Source: Kingella oralis (GTDB lineage Bacteria > Pseudomonadota > Gammaproteobacteria > Burkholderiales > Neisseriaceae). From it: a stretch of DNA of 64,000 nucleotides. Position 1 is the stretch's first letter. Each line of letters begins with the position of its first letter. The stretch is taken from NCBI RefSeq assembly GCF_014054985.1, contig NZ_CP059569.1:992001-1056000 (forward strand), read 5' to 3'. Made by a program: the position numbers and the translations under genes. Shown here in pieces: positions 23,315 through 32,535 of this stretch. The notes beneath the pieces are model-generated. The model searched no databases. It had not been told where the DNA came from and saw only the letters and a list, made by a program, of their open reading frames with translations.

Positions 23315-26143
23315 TCAATCCGGCTTCAACGCATCCTCAACCAACTGCTTCAACTGCGCCGCGTGCAGGCTGCCGTAGCCCACCGCAGGCGACGAGCTGG
23401 ACGGACGCGCGGCAACCCGCCAATGCGTGTGCGGCGACACGCGCTCCAAGCGATGACGGATTTGATACCACGCGCCTTGGTTTTTCGGCTCTTCCTGCGC
23501 CCACATCAGCTGCGCGTTGGGGTATTTTGCCAACTCGGCGGCCAATTCGGGATACGGCATCGGATAAAGCTGTTCCAGCCGCACGATGGCGATGTCGTTG
23601 TCCACGCCGCGCTCGGCGCGTCCCGCCAGCAAGTCGTAATACACTTGCCCCGCGCATACAATCACGCGTTTCACCTTGCCGTTGTCGCGCGCCAAGCCGT
23701 CGCCAATCACGGGGCGGAACGCCGTGCCTTCCACAAAATGCGCCAGCGGGCTGGTGGAATCTTTAAACCGCAGCAGGCGTTTGGACATAAAAATCACCAA
23801 CGGCTTGCGGTAAGCGCGCAGCGTTTGGCGGCGCAAAATGTGGAACATCTGCGCGGCTTCGCTGGGCATAATCACCTGCATATTTTCTTCGGAACACAGT
23901 TGCAGCCAGCGCTCCAACCGCCCCGACGAATGCTCGGGCCCTTGCCCGTCGTAGCCATGCGGCAGGATAACGGTTAAGCCGCATATCCGCCCCCATTTGG
24001 TTTCGCCCGACGAGATAAACTGGTCAATCGCCACTTGCGCGCCGTTGGCGAAATCGCCGAACTGCGCTTCCCAAATGGTGAGCTGCTCGGGCGCGGAGCA
24101 AGCGTGCCCGTATTCATACGCCAACACCGCTTCTTCGTTCAAAATGCTGTCAATCACGGTGAACGGCGCTTGGTTTTCAGCCATGTGTTCCAGCGGCGTG
24201 TAAATGCCCAAGTCGTGTTTTTGCCGTTGCGTGTCGTGCAACACGGCGTGGCGATGCGAGAACGTGCCGCGCCCCGAATCTTCGCCCGAAATGCGCACGG
24301 GCGTGCCGTTGGTAACCATGCTGGCGTAGGCAATGGTTTCTGCCATGCCCCAATCCAGCGGCTGCTCGCCTTTTGCCATCGCTTTGCGCTGCTCAATCAC
24401 GCGCTTGGCGGTGTTGTGCAAGCCAAAATTTTCGGGCACGGCGGTGAATTTTTCGGTTAAACGCGCGATGTCGGCAGCGGACAGCCCTGTTTCCACAGGC
24501 TCGCGCCAATCTTTGCCTTGGTATTTGCTCCAATCCACGCGGTATTTGTTTTCGTAATCGGTTAAGCGGGTGAGTTCAACGTGTTCACCCTTGTCCAAAG
24601 CTTCGCGGTAGGCGGTTACAAAGCCATCGGCTTGTTCTGCTGTGAGCACGCCTTCGTTAACCAATTTTTCGGCATACAGCGCACGCGTGCCAGGGTGTTT
24701 GGCGATGGCGCGATACATCAATGGCTGAGTTAGGGTGGGGTCGTCGCCTTCGTTGTGCCCCAGCTTGCGGAAGCACACGATGTCAACAACCACGTCTTTA
24801 TGGAAGGTGTGGCGATAGTCTAAGGCAGCCTGAATCACATAGCACACGGCTTCGGGGTCGTCGCCGTTTACATGGAAAATCGGCGCTTCCACCATTTTGG
24901 CGATGTCGGTGCAATACACGGCAGAGCGCGTGTCGCGGGTGTCGGATGTGGTGAAGCCGATTTGGTTGTTGATTACGATGTGTACCGTGCCGCCTGTGCC
25001 GTAGCCGCGTGTGCGCGATAGGTTAAACGTGGCTTGGTTCACGCCCAAGCCGATAAAGGCGCTGTCGCCGTGAATCAACACGGGCAACACTTGCTCTGCG
25101 CCTTTTTCGCCACGGCGGCGTTGTTTGGCGCGGGCAGAGCCTTCCACCACGGGGTTCACAATTTCCAGATGCGAAGGGTTGAAGGCTAGGGTAACGTGTA
25201 CCGCGCCGTGCGGCGTGGCGATGTCGGAGCTGAAACCGTTGTGGTATTTCACATCGCCACTGGGGAATTTGATGTCTTGCTTGCCTTCAAATTCGGCAAA
25301 CAAATCGGCAGGTTTTTTGCCCAAGGCATTAACCAACACGTTTAAGCGCCCACGATGCGCCATGCCGATGATGATTTCTTCTACGCCGTCTTTGCTGGCG
25401 TTTTGGATGAGATAGTTTAAGCCTGCAATCGCGCTTTCGCCGCCTTCCACTGAAAAGCGTTTTTGCCCAACGTATTTGGTGTGCAAATAGCGTTCCAGCG
25501 TTTCGGCGGCGGTGATTTGTTTGAGAAGATAGCGTTTTTCGTCTGCGCTGAAATGCGGAGTGGATAAATCGCCTTCAAAGCGTTGGCGTATCCATAGGCG
25601 TTCTTTCAGGCTGCCGATGTGCATGTATTCCACGCCGATGTGTTGGCAATAGGTGCGTTGTAGTTTGTTGATGATTTCGGATAGCGGCATTTTGCCCGCA
25701 TCGCCCACAGAAAAATCGCCATCGCCCAGCCCAAATTGCACCGCCATATCGGCGTTGGTTAAGCCGTGTTCTTCGGGTTGCAGGCCTTGCACGGGGCGGG
25801 GATGGCGCAGTTTTAACGGGTCTAAATCGGCGGCATCCGAGCCTTGAATGCGGTAGGCAGTCATCAGGCGCAGCACGGCGATTTGTTTTTTCAGCAATTC
25901 TTCGTCCAAGCCTTTGGCGGCGTTGGTGGCGGTGCGGTGTTGCCGGGCAAGCTGCACGAAAGATTCTTGGATGGGATGGTGGGCAACGTCTTTTTCGCTG
26001 TCGCCCGTGGCGGCAAGGTCGGCGAAATAGCGTTGCCATGTTTCTTCAACGGATTGGGGGTTGTCGAGATAGGATTCGTAGAGTTCTTCGATATAGGGCG
26101 CGTTTGAACCGAATAAGTAGGAGAAATTGTGGGCTTCTTTCAT
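23315..26143 (-). CDS. sucA: 2-oxoglutarate dehydrogenase E1 component
   Basis: 942 residues (E. coli SucA 933). It begins with the family's N-terminal segment SYLFGSNAPYIEELYESYLDNPQSVEETWQRYF, used for E2 binding. The thiamine-diphosphate region has GMAHRGRLNVLVN, FNPSHLEIVNPVVEGSARA and IHGDSAFIGLGVNQATFNLS. The transketolase-like C-terminal half contains the conserved EYGHACSAPEQLTIWEAQFGDFANGAQVAIDQFI. It decarboxylates 2-oxoglutarate and loads succinyl onto E2-lipoate. The start coincides with the conserved N-terminus. The upstream ~300 bases are AT-rich and lack genes, so the promoter of sucA-sucB is probably there. Neither gltA, sdh nor lpd is adjacent. Confidence 0.98.
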   Translation of the reverse strand: MKEAHNFSYLFGSNAPYIEELYESYLDNPQSVEETWQRYFADLAATGDSEKDVAHHPIQESFVQLARQHRTATNAAKGLDEELLKKQIAVLRLMTAYRIQGSDAADLDPLKLRHPRPVQGLQPEEHGLTNADMAVQFGLGDGDFSVGDAGKMPLSEIINKLQRTYCQHIGVEYMHIGSLKERLWIRQRFEGDLSTPHFSADEKRYLLKQITAAETLERYLHTKYVGQKRFSVEGGESAIAGLNYLIQNASKDGVEEIIIGMAHRGRLNVLVNALGKKPADLFAEFEGKQDIKFPSGDVKYHNGFSSDIATPHGAVHVTLAFNPSHLEIVNPVVEGSARAKQRRRGEKGAEQVLPVLIHGDSAFIGLGVNQATFNLSRTRGYGTGGTVHIVINNQIGFTTSDTRDTRSAVYCTDIAKMVEAPIFHVNGDDPEAVCYVIQAALDYRHTFHKDVVVDIVCFRKLGHNEGDDPTLTQPLMYRAIAKHPGTRALYAEKLVNEGVLTAEQADGFVTAYREALDKGEHVELTRLTDYENKYRVDWSKYQGKDWREPVETGLSAADIARLTEKFTAVPENFGLHNTAKRVIEQRKAMAKGEQPLDWGMAETIAYASMVTNGTPVRISGEDSGRGTFSHRHAVLHDTQRQKHDLGIYTPLEHMAENQAPFTVIDSILNEEAVLAYEYGHACSAPEQLTIWEAQFGDFANGAQVAIDQFISSGETKWGRICGLTVILPHGYDGQGPEHSSGRLERWLQLCSEENMQVIMPSEAAQMFHILRRQTLRAYRKPLVIFMSKRLLRFKDSTSPLAHFVEGTAFRPVIGDGLARDNGKVKRVIVCAGQVYYDLLAGRAERGVDNDIAIVRLEQLYPMPYPELAAELAKYPNAQLMWAQEEPKNQGAWYQIRHRLERVSPHTHWRVAARPSSSSPAVGYGSLHAAQLKQLVEDALKPD

Positions 26144-26445
26144 GGCACATTATTCCTTTGGGGCAGGGGTGGTGGTTTTAGCTTCGCTGAACAGCGTTTC
26201 AGGCTGCCTATGCCTGCTGCGGGCTATTGTAATGTTTTTTTGTGAAGTTATGTAAGGGGATGTAGTTTTTTTTGTAAATAGTGTTGGGGTTTTTGATAAA
26301 TGGTTTAACGCAATTTGTGCTGCGGTGTTTTTTGATGGCTGCTTGATTTGCGGTTTTGCCTTATGTATGCTGCCTGTGTCCGTTTGTTTTAGACGGCTTA
26401 AACGGCATGCTTTTCAGGCTGCCTTTTTACTTTTGGAGAGGGATA
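26144..26445. other. Divergent AT-rich promoter region, sucA / oxidoreductase
   Basis: No gene. A DUS and a short relative of the tagcttcgct repeat lie near 26178-26210. About 130 bases of T-rich sequence (from ~26225) follow, suitable for divergent promoters. A DUS at 26411-26423 precedes the next gene. No single promoter could be fixed. Confidence 0.5.
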
Positions 26446-27036
26446 ATGAAAATATCGGTGATTTTGGCGCATCCGTATGACGGCAGTTTTAATGCTGCGG
26501 TTGCAGAAACTGTTGTAAACACTTTGCAACGCAAGGGGCATGAAGTGTGGTTTCATCATTTGTACCGCGAGCAGTTCAACCCGATTATGCCCGCGCAGGA
26601 ATTGGCAAGCGATGCCACAGATGATGCGCTTGTGCGCTTGCATCAAGAAGAAATCCGCCAAGCAGACGGCATTGTTATCGTGCATCCCAATTGGTGGGGG
26701 CAGCCGCCTGCCATTTTGACGGGCTGGGTGGATAGGGTGTTGCGGGAAAATGTGGCGTATGCTTTTCCGGAGGGCGACAATGGCGGCGGTTTGCCATTGG
26801 GTTTGCTCAAAGCAAAAGCGGCGTTGGTGTTTAATACGTCTAACACGCCGCCGGAGCGGGAAAACGAAGTGTTTGGCGACCCTTTGCAACGCTTGTGGCG
26901 TGATTGCATTTTCGCTTTTTGCGGCGTAAACGTGTTTGACCGCTTGATGTTTCGCGTGATTGCCGACAGCAGCGAAGCGGAACGAAAAACATGGTTGCAA
27001 CAGGCAGAAGCATTGGTTGAGCAATATTTTGCATAA
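26446..27036 (+). CDS. NAD(P)H-dependent oxidoreductase, flavodoxin-2 fold
   Basis: 196 residues. The N-terminal strand and phosphate-binding segment KISVILAHPYDGSFNAAVAETV is typical of the NQO1/MdaB-type flavodoxin-like family. VIVHPNWWGQPPAILTGWVDRVL is the family's central signature, and GLPLGLLKAKAALVFNTSNTPPER follows. Members bind FMN or FAD and reduce quinones or other electrophiles with NAD(P)H in the cytoplasm; the substrate here is unknown. The start MKISVI is supported by GGAGAGGG 6 bases upstream; an upstream extension crosses a DUS and was rejected. Monocistronic, with a DUS-pair terminator after it. Confidence 0.88.
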   Translation: MKISVILAHPYDGSFNAAVAETVVNTLQRKGHEVWFHHLYREQFNPIMPAQELASDATDDALVRLHQEEIRQADGIVIVHPNWWGQPPAILTGWVDRVLRENVAYAFPEGDNGGGLPLGLLKAKAALVFNTSNTPPERENEVFGDPLQRLWRDCIFAFCGVNVFDRLMFRVIADSSEAERKTWLQQAEALVEQYFA

Positions 27037-27051
27037 TCCGCTTGAATGCTG

Positions 27052-27089
27052 TTTTCAGGCTGCCGTATCTGCCAAAGGCAGCCTGAAAA
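27052..27089. terminator. Inverted DUS pair after oxidoreductase gene
   Basis: ttttcaggctgcc and ggcagcctgaaaa lie around a 12-base loop. Confidence 0.6.
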
Positions 27090-27153
27090 GCCGAAACCCT
27101 TTCCCCGGCATGAACTTTCCCAGTAAAATGCGCTCTTTCATAAAGGACATACC

Positions 27154-27339
27154 ATGTATAACTACCAATCCGACACCACGCAATTTTTAAACGAATTCAT
27201 TGAACAACACCCCGAAGAAGCCAAGCAACGCCTGAAAAACCGCCATTTGTTGTGGGACGTAGAACTCAATGCCGATGAACAAAAAGCCTTTGCCGAAGCG
27301 CGCATCGCCAAAAAACCTTACACCTATCAAGCCGATTAA
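27154..27339 (+). CDS. DUF3460 family small protein
   Basis: 61 residues. MYNYQSDTTQFLNEFIEQHPE..RHLLWDVELNADEQKAFAEARIAKKPYTYQAD matches the short DUF3460 family common in betaproteobacteria, which typically begins MYxYxSDxTxFL and carries a central Trp-Asp. No function is known. It is cytoplasmic, acidic and helical. AAAGGACATACC before the ATG gives a good ribosome site. The methyltransferase gene follows after 36 bases with only a single DUS between, so the two could share a transcript. Confidence 0.85.
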   Translation: MYNYQSDTTQFLNEFIEQHPEEAKQRLKNRHLLWDVELNADEQKAFAEARIAKKPYTYQAD

Positions 27340-27375
27340 GCCAGAGGCAGCCTGAAAACCCCATCTGCGCCCAAT

Positions 27376-28044
27376 ATGACCGTTCACGCCCCCCCGTTCT
27401 CCCCCGATTTACTCGCCTATCTGCGCCAAATCAGCGAACCCGAACACCCCATTCTCGCGCAAATCCGCGCCCACACCGAAGCGCACCGCTTGGGCAAAAT
27501 GGCCATCGCCCCCGAGCAAGCCGCCTTGCTCGCATGGCTCGCACGGCTGATGCGCGTAGAAAATTATCTGGAAATCGGCACGTTCACCGGATACAGCAGC
27601 ACCGCCATCGCGCTTGCCCTGCCCGAGCACGCACGGCTCACCTGCTGCGACATCAACGTAACCCACACCGCCATCGCCCGGCAACACTGGCAGCGCGCAG
27701 GCATCGCCCACAAAATCACGCTGCACCTGCAACCCGCCATCATCACGCTGGACGAACTCATCGCCCAAGGCAAGGCAGGCAGCTACGACATGATATTCAT
27801 CGATGCCGACAAGCCGCCCACCCCGCATTACTACGAACGCAGCCTGAAACTCGTCCGCAGCGGCGGCATCATCGCCATAGACAATTTGCTGCTGGGCGGG
27901 CGCATCATCCAACCCACCAACGAACGCAGCCCCGCTAGCCAAGCCATCCTGCAAACCTTCAACGCTAGCCTGCCCCGCGATAACCGCATCATCCCGCTCA
28001 CGCTGCCCTTGGGGGATGGTTTAACTCTGTTGTTGAAAAAATAG
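27376..28044 (+). CDS. SAM-dependent O-methyltransferase (Methyltransf_3 type)
   Basis: 222 residues. Motif I is NYLEIGTFTGYSSTAIALALP (residues ~68-87). The acidic ribose-binding residue is in LTCCDIN (Asp ~96). The metal and substrate region is SYDMIFIDADKPPTPHYYERSLKLVRSGGIIAIDNLLLGGRI (~136-178). This is the layout of the caffeoyl-CoA/catechol O-methyltransferase family, which uses a divalent metal. The physiological substrate in these bacteria is not known; some bacterial members modify hydroxylated tRNA uridines (the TrmR-like group), which is a plausible alternative. The start lies 15 bases after a DUS, and no strong Shine-Dalgarno is visible. Confidence 0.88.
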   Translation: MTVHAPPFSPDLLAYLRQISEPEHPILAQIRAHTEAHRLGKMAIAPEQAALLAWLARLMRVENYLEIGTFTGYSSTAIALALPEHARLTCCDINVTHTAIARQHWQRAGIAHKITLHLQPAIITLDELIAQGKAGSYDMIFIDADKPPTPHYYERSLKLVRSGGIIAIDNLLLGGRIIQPTNERSPASQAILQTFNASLPRDNRIIPLTLPLGDGLTLLLKK

Positions 28045-28093
28045 CCTGAAAACGAATAAAGTGAGTTTCGGCGAAGCCAAAACGCCCAATTCC

Positions 28094-28140
28094 ATTTTCA
28101 GGCTGCCTCAACCTATCCGCCCATAAGGCAGCCTGAAAAT
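28094..28140. terminator. Inverted DUS pair after methyltransferase gene
   Basis: attttcaggctgcct and aggcagcctgaaaat form a 15-bp stem around a 17-base loop. Confidence 0.6.
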
Positions 28141-28214
28141 AATAAATACAGGTTCTGAAAACTGGCACACCACTTGCAACACGCTAAATCTATCCCTCAA
28201 CCCGAAAGCACACC

Positions 28215-28817
28215 ATGACCACCGAACCCCAAACCCAAAACGAAACCGACCTCAACCACGCCGCCCAAGACGAAGCCCTAACCGCCTACCAAAACGGCGA
28301 CTACGCCACTGCGCTCGCCGCATGGCAACCACTCGCCGATGCAGGCGACGCCCAAGCCCAGTTCAACCTCGCCATCATGTACCACAACGGGCAAGGCACC
28401 GAACCCGATGCCGCCAAAGCCCTCGCCTACTGCACACTCGCCGCCGACAACGACATCCCCCCCGCCCAACACTATCTCGGCTACCTGCTGATGGACGAAG
28501 AAATCGGCACGCCCGACCCCGAAAAAGCCGCCCGCTACTGGCAACGCGCCGCCGAACACGGCATCGACGACGCCCAATACCAACTCGGCTCACTCTACAC
28601 CCAAGGCATCGGCGTGCCACAAGACACCGACACCGCCGCCGATTGGTACGAAGCCGCCGCCCTGCAAGGGCACGCCCCCGCCCAATACAACCTCGGCGTA
28701 CTCTACGCCAACGCAGGGCAATACACCCACGCACGGCACTGGTGGAACAAAGCCCAAGCCCAAAACAATCCCGATGCCCAAGCCGCCCTCGCCAAACTAA
28801 ACGAAATGGGCTTATAA
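28215..28817 (+). CDS. Cytoplasmic Sel1-repeat protein
   Basis: 200 residues, no signal peptide. After an acidic N-terminus come four to five Sel1-like TPR units of ~36 residues: AQFNLAIMYHNGQGTEPDAAKALAYC, AQHYLGYLLMDEEIGTPDPEKAARYW, AQYQLGSLYTQGIGVPQDTDTAADWY and AQYNLGVLYANAGQYTHARHWW. Such repeats make helical scaffolds for protein contacts; partners are unknown here. Codon usage is strongly C-ending (GCC, CAC, AAC), even more than its neighbours. It is flanked by DUS pairs and looks monocistronic. A related but exported protein is encoded at 42779-43438. Confidence 0.88.
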   Translation: MTTEPQTQNETDLNHAAQDEALTAYQNGDYATALAAWQPLADAGDAQAQFNLAIMYHNGQGTEPDAAKALAYCTLAADNDIPPAQHYLGYLLMDEEIGTPDPEKAARYWQRAAEHGIDDAQYQLGSLYTQGIGVPQDTDTAADWYEAAALQGHAPAQYNLGVLYANAGQYTHARHWWNKAQAQNNPDAQAALAKLNEMGL

Positions 28818-28828
28818 CCCCCAGCCAA

Positions 28829-28868
28829 AGGCAGCCTGAAAAGCCATTACACAGTTTTCAGGCTGCCC
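28829..28868. terminator. Inverted DUS pair after Sel1 gene
   Basis: aggcagcctgaaaa and ttttcaggctgccc lie around a 12-base loop. Confidence 0.55.
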
Positions 28869-28985
28869 CATCAATTTTCAACCAAGCCATTCTCGCGCGT
28901 TGCGCCGCGCACCACGCCCCGCAGCCCAAACCTTTCTTGTAATTCACAAACCCATTTTCAGGCTGCCTCAACCCAAGGACAACCC

Positions 28986-29876
28986 ATGTCGCATAAACTC
29001 TACCCCAAACCCACCCCCAGCCAACGCATCAAACTCGCCTTGCACTATCTCACCCCCCAACACACGCTCACCCGCCTAGCAGGCTGGGTAGCAAACCAAC
29101 AATGGGGCGGCGCAACCCACTTCATCATCAAACAATTTGCCCGCGCCTACAAAATCAACTGGCAAGAAGCCGCTCAGCCCAACCCCAGCGACTACCCCAC
29201 CTTCAACCAATTCTTCACCCGCGCCCTAAAAGACGGCGTACGCCCCATTGTTGCAGACGAAAAACAAATCGCCCTGCCAGCCGACGGGAGCGTGAGCCAA
29301 AGCGGCGCCATCCAAGCCAACCAACTGCTGCAAGCCAAAGGACACAGCTTCACGCTGGAAGACCTGCTCGCAGGCGACGAAGCCCTAGCCGCCCAATTTG
29401 CCAACGGCACATTCATCACCACCTACCTTTCCCCCCGCGACTACCACCGCGTGCACATGCCCTGCGCCGCCACCTTGCGCCAAATGATTTACGTCCCCGG
29501 CGAACTTTATTCCGTGAACCCCTTTCTCGCTCAACACATCCCCAACCTTTTTGCCCGCAACGAGCGCGTAATTTGCGTATTTGACACCGCATTTGGCAAA
29601 ATGGTGCAAATTCTTGTTGGCGCAACCATCACCGCCAGCATCCGCACCACATGGGCAGGCATCATCAACCCACCGCGCAGCGAAACCGTGCGCACGTGGG
29701 ATTACCCCACCGACGGCGAGCAAGCCATCCGCTTCAACAAAGGCGACGAAATGGGCGCATTCTTGCTCGGCTCAACCGTTATTAACCTTTTCCCACACAA
29801 CGCCATCACGCTGGATGAGCGTTTACAAGAAAACGCCGAAACACGCGTCGGCGAATTGCTGGGCACGGTGAATTAA
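28986..29876 (+). CDS. psd: Phosphatidylserine decarboxylase
   Basis: 296 residues, normal for the bacterial PSD-B/E. coli type. The self-cleavage site LGST appears in GAFLLGSTVINLF near residue 257; Gly-Ser cleavage gives the beta chain and the pyruvoyl-capped alpha chain. YLSPRDYHRVHMP carries the conserved catalytic His, and PADGSVSQSG the conserved Asp-Gly. It converts phosphatidylserine to phosphatidylethanolamine, the main membrane lipid, at the inner membrane. An AAGGACAACCC ribosome site supports the start. A DUS directly precedes that site. pssA is not adjacent. Confidence 0.97.
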   Translation: MSHKLYPKPTPSQRIKLALHYLTPQHTLTRLAGWVANQQWGGATHFIIKQFARAYKINWQEAAQPNPSDYPTFNQFFTRALKDGVRPIVADEKQIALPADGSVSQSGAIQANQLLQAKGHSFTLEDLLAGDEALAAQFANGTFITTYLSPRDYHRVHMPCAATLRQMIYVPGELYSVNPFLAQHIPNLFARNERVICVFDTAFGKMVQILVGATITASIRTTWAGIINPPRSETVRTWDYPTDGEQAIRFNKGDEMGAFLLGSTVINLFPHNAITLDERLQENAETRVGELLGTVN

Positions 29877-29897
29877 ACGTTTTCAGCGAGTTAAATG

Positions 29898-29940
29898 TTT
29901 TCAGGCTGCCTTTCGCGTTGTATGAAAGGCAGCCTGAAAA
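29898..29940. terminator. Inverted DUS pair with extended arms after psd
   Basis: ttttcaggctgcctttc and gaaaggcagcctgaaaa are exact complements of 17 bp. The arms extend beyond the DUS itself. Confidence 0.6.
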
Positions 29941-30048
29941 TGGAATGGCGACAGCATGGCTTGTCGCGCAATAGTTGTTGTTGCGATTTAATCAGCCGCG
30001 TGGTTCGCCAAACAAAATATCAGCAAGCAATTAAACATTGCAGTAGCG

Positions 30049-30091
30049 TTTTCAGGCTGCCTTACAAGCAACACAATAGGCAGCCTGAAAA
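30049..30091. repeat. Second inverted DUS pair in psd/nrdA gap
   Basis: gttttcaggctgcct and aggcagcctgaaaac lie around a ~13-base loop. Confidence 0.55.
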
Positions 30092-30204
30092 CCAAATTGA
30101 TGCAATACCCCGATAAAACGCACGAGTAGGCTTGAATCTGATTCAGCGTTTATCCAGCCCATTGGGTTACCAGCCCCAGAGCAGTTATCAAGCGATGCCT
30201 ACAC

Positions 30205-30240
30205 AAAACGCCCCCGATAGACTCAGGGGCGTTTTTTTAT
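30205..30240. terminator. Bidirectional intrinsic terminator
   Basis: An aacgcccc..ggggcgtt stem (8 bp) is flanked by AAAA on the left and TTTTTTT on the right. It lies directly after the minus-strand nrdA stop and can serve both strands. Confidence 0.75.
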
Positions 30241-30261
30241 GCGCTCAACTGGGTGCGGAGC

Positions 30262-32535
30262 CTAAATCTTACACGCCCCGCCCACGCAATCATCATCTTG
30301 CAAATCCGATTGCCTATCATCCGCGCCATCGCGTGTGTTGTGGTAATACAGCGTTTTCACGCCGTATTTATACGCCGAAAGCAAATCTTTCAGCATCTGA
30401 TTCATCGGCACGCGCCCGCCCTCAAAGCGTTTGGGGTCGTAGCTGGTGTTGGCGGAAATGGCTTGGTCGATAAATTTTTGCATCACGCCCACCAGTTTCA
30501 AATAGCCGTCGTTGCCGCCCATTTGCCACAGCGTTTCGTATTGGTTTTTCAAGCGTTCAAACTCGGGCACGACTTGTTTCAGGATGCCGTCTTTGGATTG
30601 CTTAATCGTTACCAAGCCGCGCGGCGGCTCAATGCCGTTGGTGGCGTTGGCGATTTGGCTGCTGGTTTCGCTGGGCATCAATGCACTTAACGTACTGTTG
30701 CGCAAGCCATATTTAACAATATCGGCGCGCAAGGCTTCCCAGTCGTAATGCAAAGGCTCGTTACAGAATTTGTCCAAATCGGCTTTGTAGGTGTCAATCG
30801 GCAAGATGCCTTGGGAATAGGTGGTTTCGTTGAACAGCGGGCATGCGCCGTATTCTTTGGCCAGGTTCACCGAGGCTTTGAGCAAATAATATTGCATGGC
30901 TTCAAAGGTTCGGTGGGTTAAGTCGATTGCGCTGCCGTCGCTGTATTTCACGCCGTTTTTCGCCAAATAATAAGAGTAGTTAATCACGCCCACGCCTAGC
31001 GTGCGGCGGTTCATGGTCGCTTTTTTGGCGGCGGGGATGGGGTAGTCTTGATAATCCAGCAGCGCATCTAGGGCGCGGACGGTCAAATCTGCCAAGTTTT
31101 CAAATTCGTCCAAGTTTTCCAATGCGCCGAGATTAAACGCCGATAGCGTGCACAAGGCGATTTCGCCGTTTTCATCGTTGATGTTGTTCAGCGGCTTAGT
31201 GGGCAGGGCGATTTCCAAGCATAGGTTGGATTGGCGCACGGGCGCGACTTTCGGGTCAAACGGGCTGTGCGTGTTGCAATGATCCACGTTTTGCACATAG
31301 ATGCGCCCCGTGCCCGCGCGCTCTTGCATCAGCATGGAGAACAAATCTGCCGCGCTGATGGTTTCTTTGCGGATGCTGGGGTCGTTTTCGTATTGGGTGT
31401 ACAGGCGCTCGAATTCGTCTTGGTCGGCGAAAAAGGCTTCGTATAGCCCTGGGGTTTCGTGGGGCGAGAACAGGGTGATGTTGCCGCCTTTAATCAGCCG
31501 CGTGTACATCAATTTGTTGATTTGCACGCCATAATCCAGTTGGCGGATGCGGTTTTCTTCCACGCCGCGATTGTTTTTTAGCACCAGCAGGCTTTGCACT
31601 TCAATGTGCCACAGCGGGTAGAACAGCGTTGCCGCGCCGCCGCGCACGCCGCCTTGCGAACAGGATTTCACGGCAGCCTGAAACATTTTGAAAAACGGAA
31701 TGCAGCCGGTGTGCTGCGCTTCGCCGCCGCGGATTTCGCTGCCCAAGCCGCGAATGCGCCCCGCGTTGATGCCGATGCCCGCGCGTTGGGAAACGTATTT
31801 CACGATGGATGAAGTGGTGGCGTTGATGCTGTCTAGGCTGTCGTCGCATTCAATCAACACGCAGCTGGAAAATTGGCGCGTGGGCGTGCGCACGCCGCTC
31901 ATAATCGGCGTGGGCAAGGAAATTTTGAATTGGGAAACGGCATCGTAAAAGCGTTTCACATAATCCAAGCGCGTGTTTTTGGGGTATTTGGCAAACAAAC
32001 ACATCGCCACCAAAATATACAAAAATTGCGGACTTTCAAAGATTTGGCGCGTTACGCGGTTTTGTACCAAATATTTGCCTTCCATTTGTTTTACGGCGGC
32101 GTAGGAAAAGGTTAAATCGCGCTCGTGGTCAATATAGCCGTTGATTTCGTTGTATTCGGCTTCGGTGTAGTCTTGCAGCAGATGCGCGTCGTATTTGCCC
32201 AACGCCACCATTTTTTGCACATGGGCAAACAGGTGCGGTGGCGCATATTCGCCGTAGGCAATTTTACGCAGGTGGAAAATGGCGAGACGCGCAGCAAGAT
32301 ATTGATAATCGGGCGTTTCTTCGGAGATTAAATCGGCGGCAGATTTGATGATGGTTTCGTGGATGTCGTCGGTGCGGATGCCGTTGTAGAACTGGATGTG
32401 CGATTTCAGCTCCACTTGCGACACGGACACGTTGTCCAAGCCTTCGGCCGCCCACGTTACGACCTTGTGGATTTTGTCCAAATTGATGGGTTCCAGCCGC
32501 CCGTCGCGCTTGGTTACTTGCATGTTGCCGGTCAT
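30262..32535 (-). CDS. nrdA: Ribonucleoside-diphosphate reductase, class Ia alpha subunit
   Basis: 757 residues (E. coli NrdA 761). N-terminal ATP-cone TKRDGRLEPINLDKIHKVVTWAA provides activity control. Active-site Cys is found in RQFSSCVLIECDD, then NLCLEIALPTKPL with the radical-site Cys and Glu. The C-terminal swinging tail ends CVGGACKI with the redox Cys pair. It reduces NDPs to dNDPs, together with NrdB. nrdB is not nearby, as both flanks are occupied by convergent or divergent genes. An alternative start four codons later (MQVTKR) is equally plausible. The leader carries a hairpin (32561-32586). Confidence 0.98.
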   Translation of the reverse strand: MTGNMQVTKRDGRLEPINLDKIHKVVTWAAEGLDNVSVSQVELKSHIQFYNGIRTDDIHETIIKSAADLISEETPDYQYLAARLAIFHLRKIAYGEYAPPHLFAHVQKMVALGKYDAHLLQDYTEAEYNEINGYIDHERDLTFSYAAVKQMEGKYLVQNRVTRQIFESPQFLYILVAMCLFAKYPKNTRLDYVKRFYDAVSQFKISLPTPIMSGVRTPTRQFSSCVLIECDDSLDSINATTSSIVKYVSQRAGIGINAGRIRGLGSEIRGGEAQHTGCIPFFKMFQAAVKSCSQGGVRGGAATLFYPLWHIEVQSLLVLKNNRGVEENRIRQLDYGVQINKLMYTRLIKGGNITLFSPHETPGLYEAFFADQDEFERLYTQYENDPSIRKETISAADLFSMLMQERAGTGRIYVQNVDHCNTHSPFDPKVAPVRQSNLCLEIALPTKPLNNINDENGEIALCTLSAFNLGALENLDEFENLADLTVRALDALLDYQDYPIPAAKKATMNRRTLGVGVINYSYYLAKNGVKYSDGSAIDLTHRTFEAMQYYLLKASVNLAKEYGACPLFNETTYSQGILPIDTYKADLDKFCNEPLHYDWEALRADIVKYGLRNSTLSALMPSETSSQIANATNGIEPPRGLVTIKQSKDGILKQVVPEFERLKNQYETLWQMGGNDGYLKLVGVMQKFIDQAISANTSYDPKRFEGGRVPMNQMLKDLLSAYKYGVKTLYYHNTRDGADDRQSDLQDDDCVGGACKI

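Larger units (their letters stand above)
29877..30261. other. psd/nrdA convergent gap
   Basis: No gene. It contains two inverted DUS pairs (29898-29940 and 30049-30091), about 100 unremarkable bases between them, and a classical bidirectional terminator hairpin at 30205-30240. Confidence 0.7.

Noticed and set aside
21881..23977. A ~698-codon open frame on the plus strand opposite sucB and sucA
   Set aside because: It is antisense to two well-supported genes, full of Arg/His/Ala runs, lacks a ribosome site and reads through DUS repeats. Strong codon bias on the real strand explains it.
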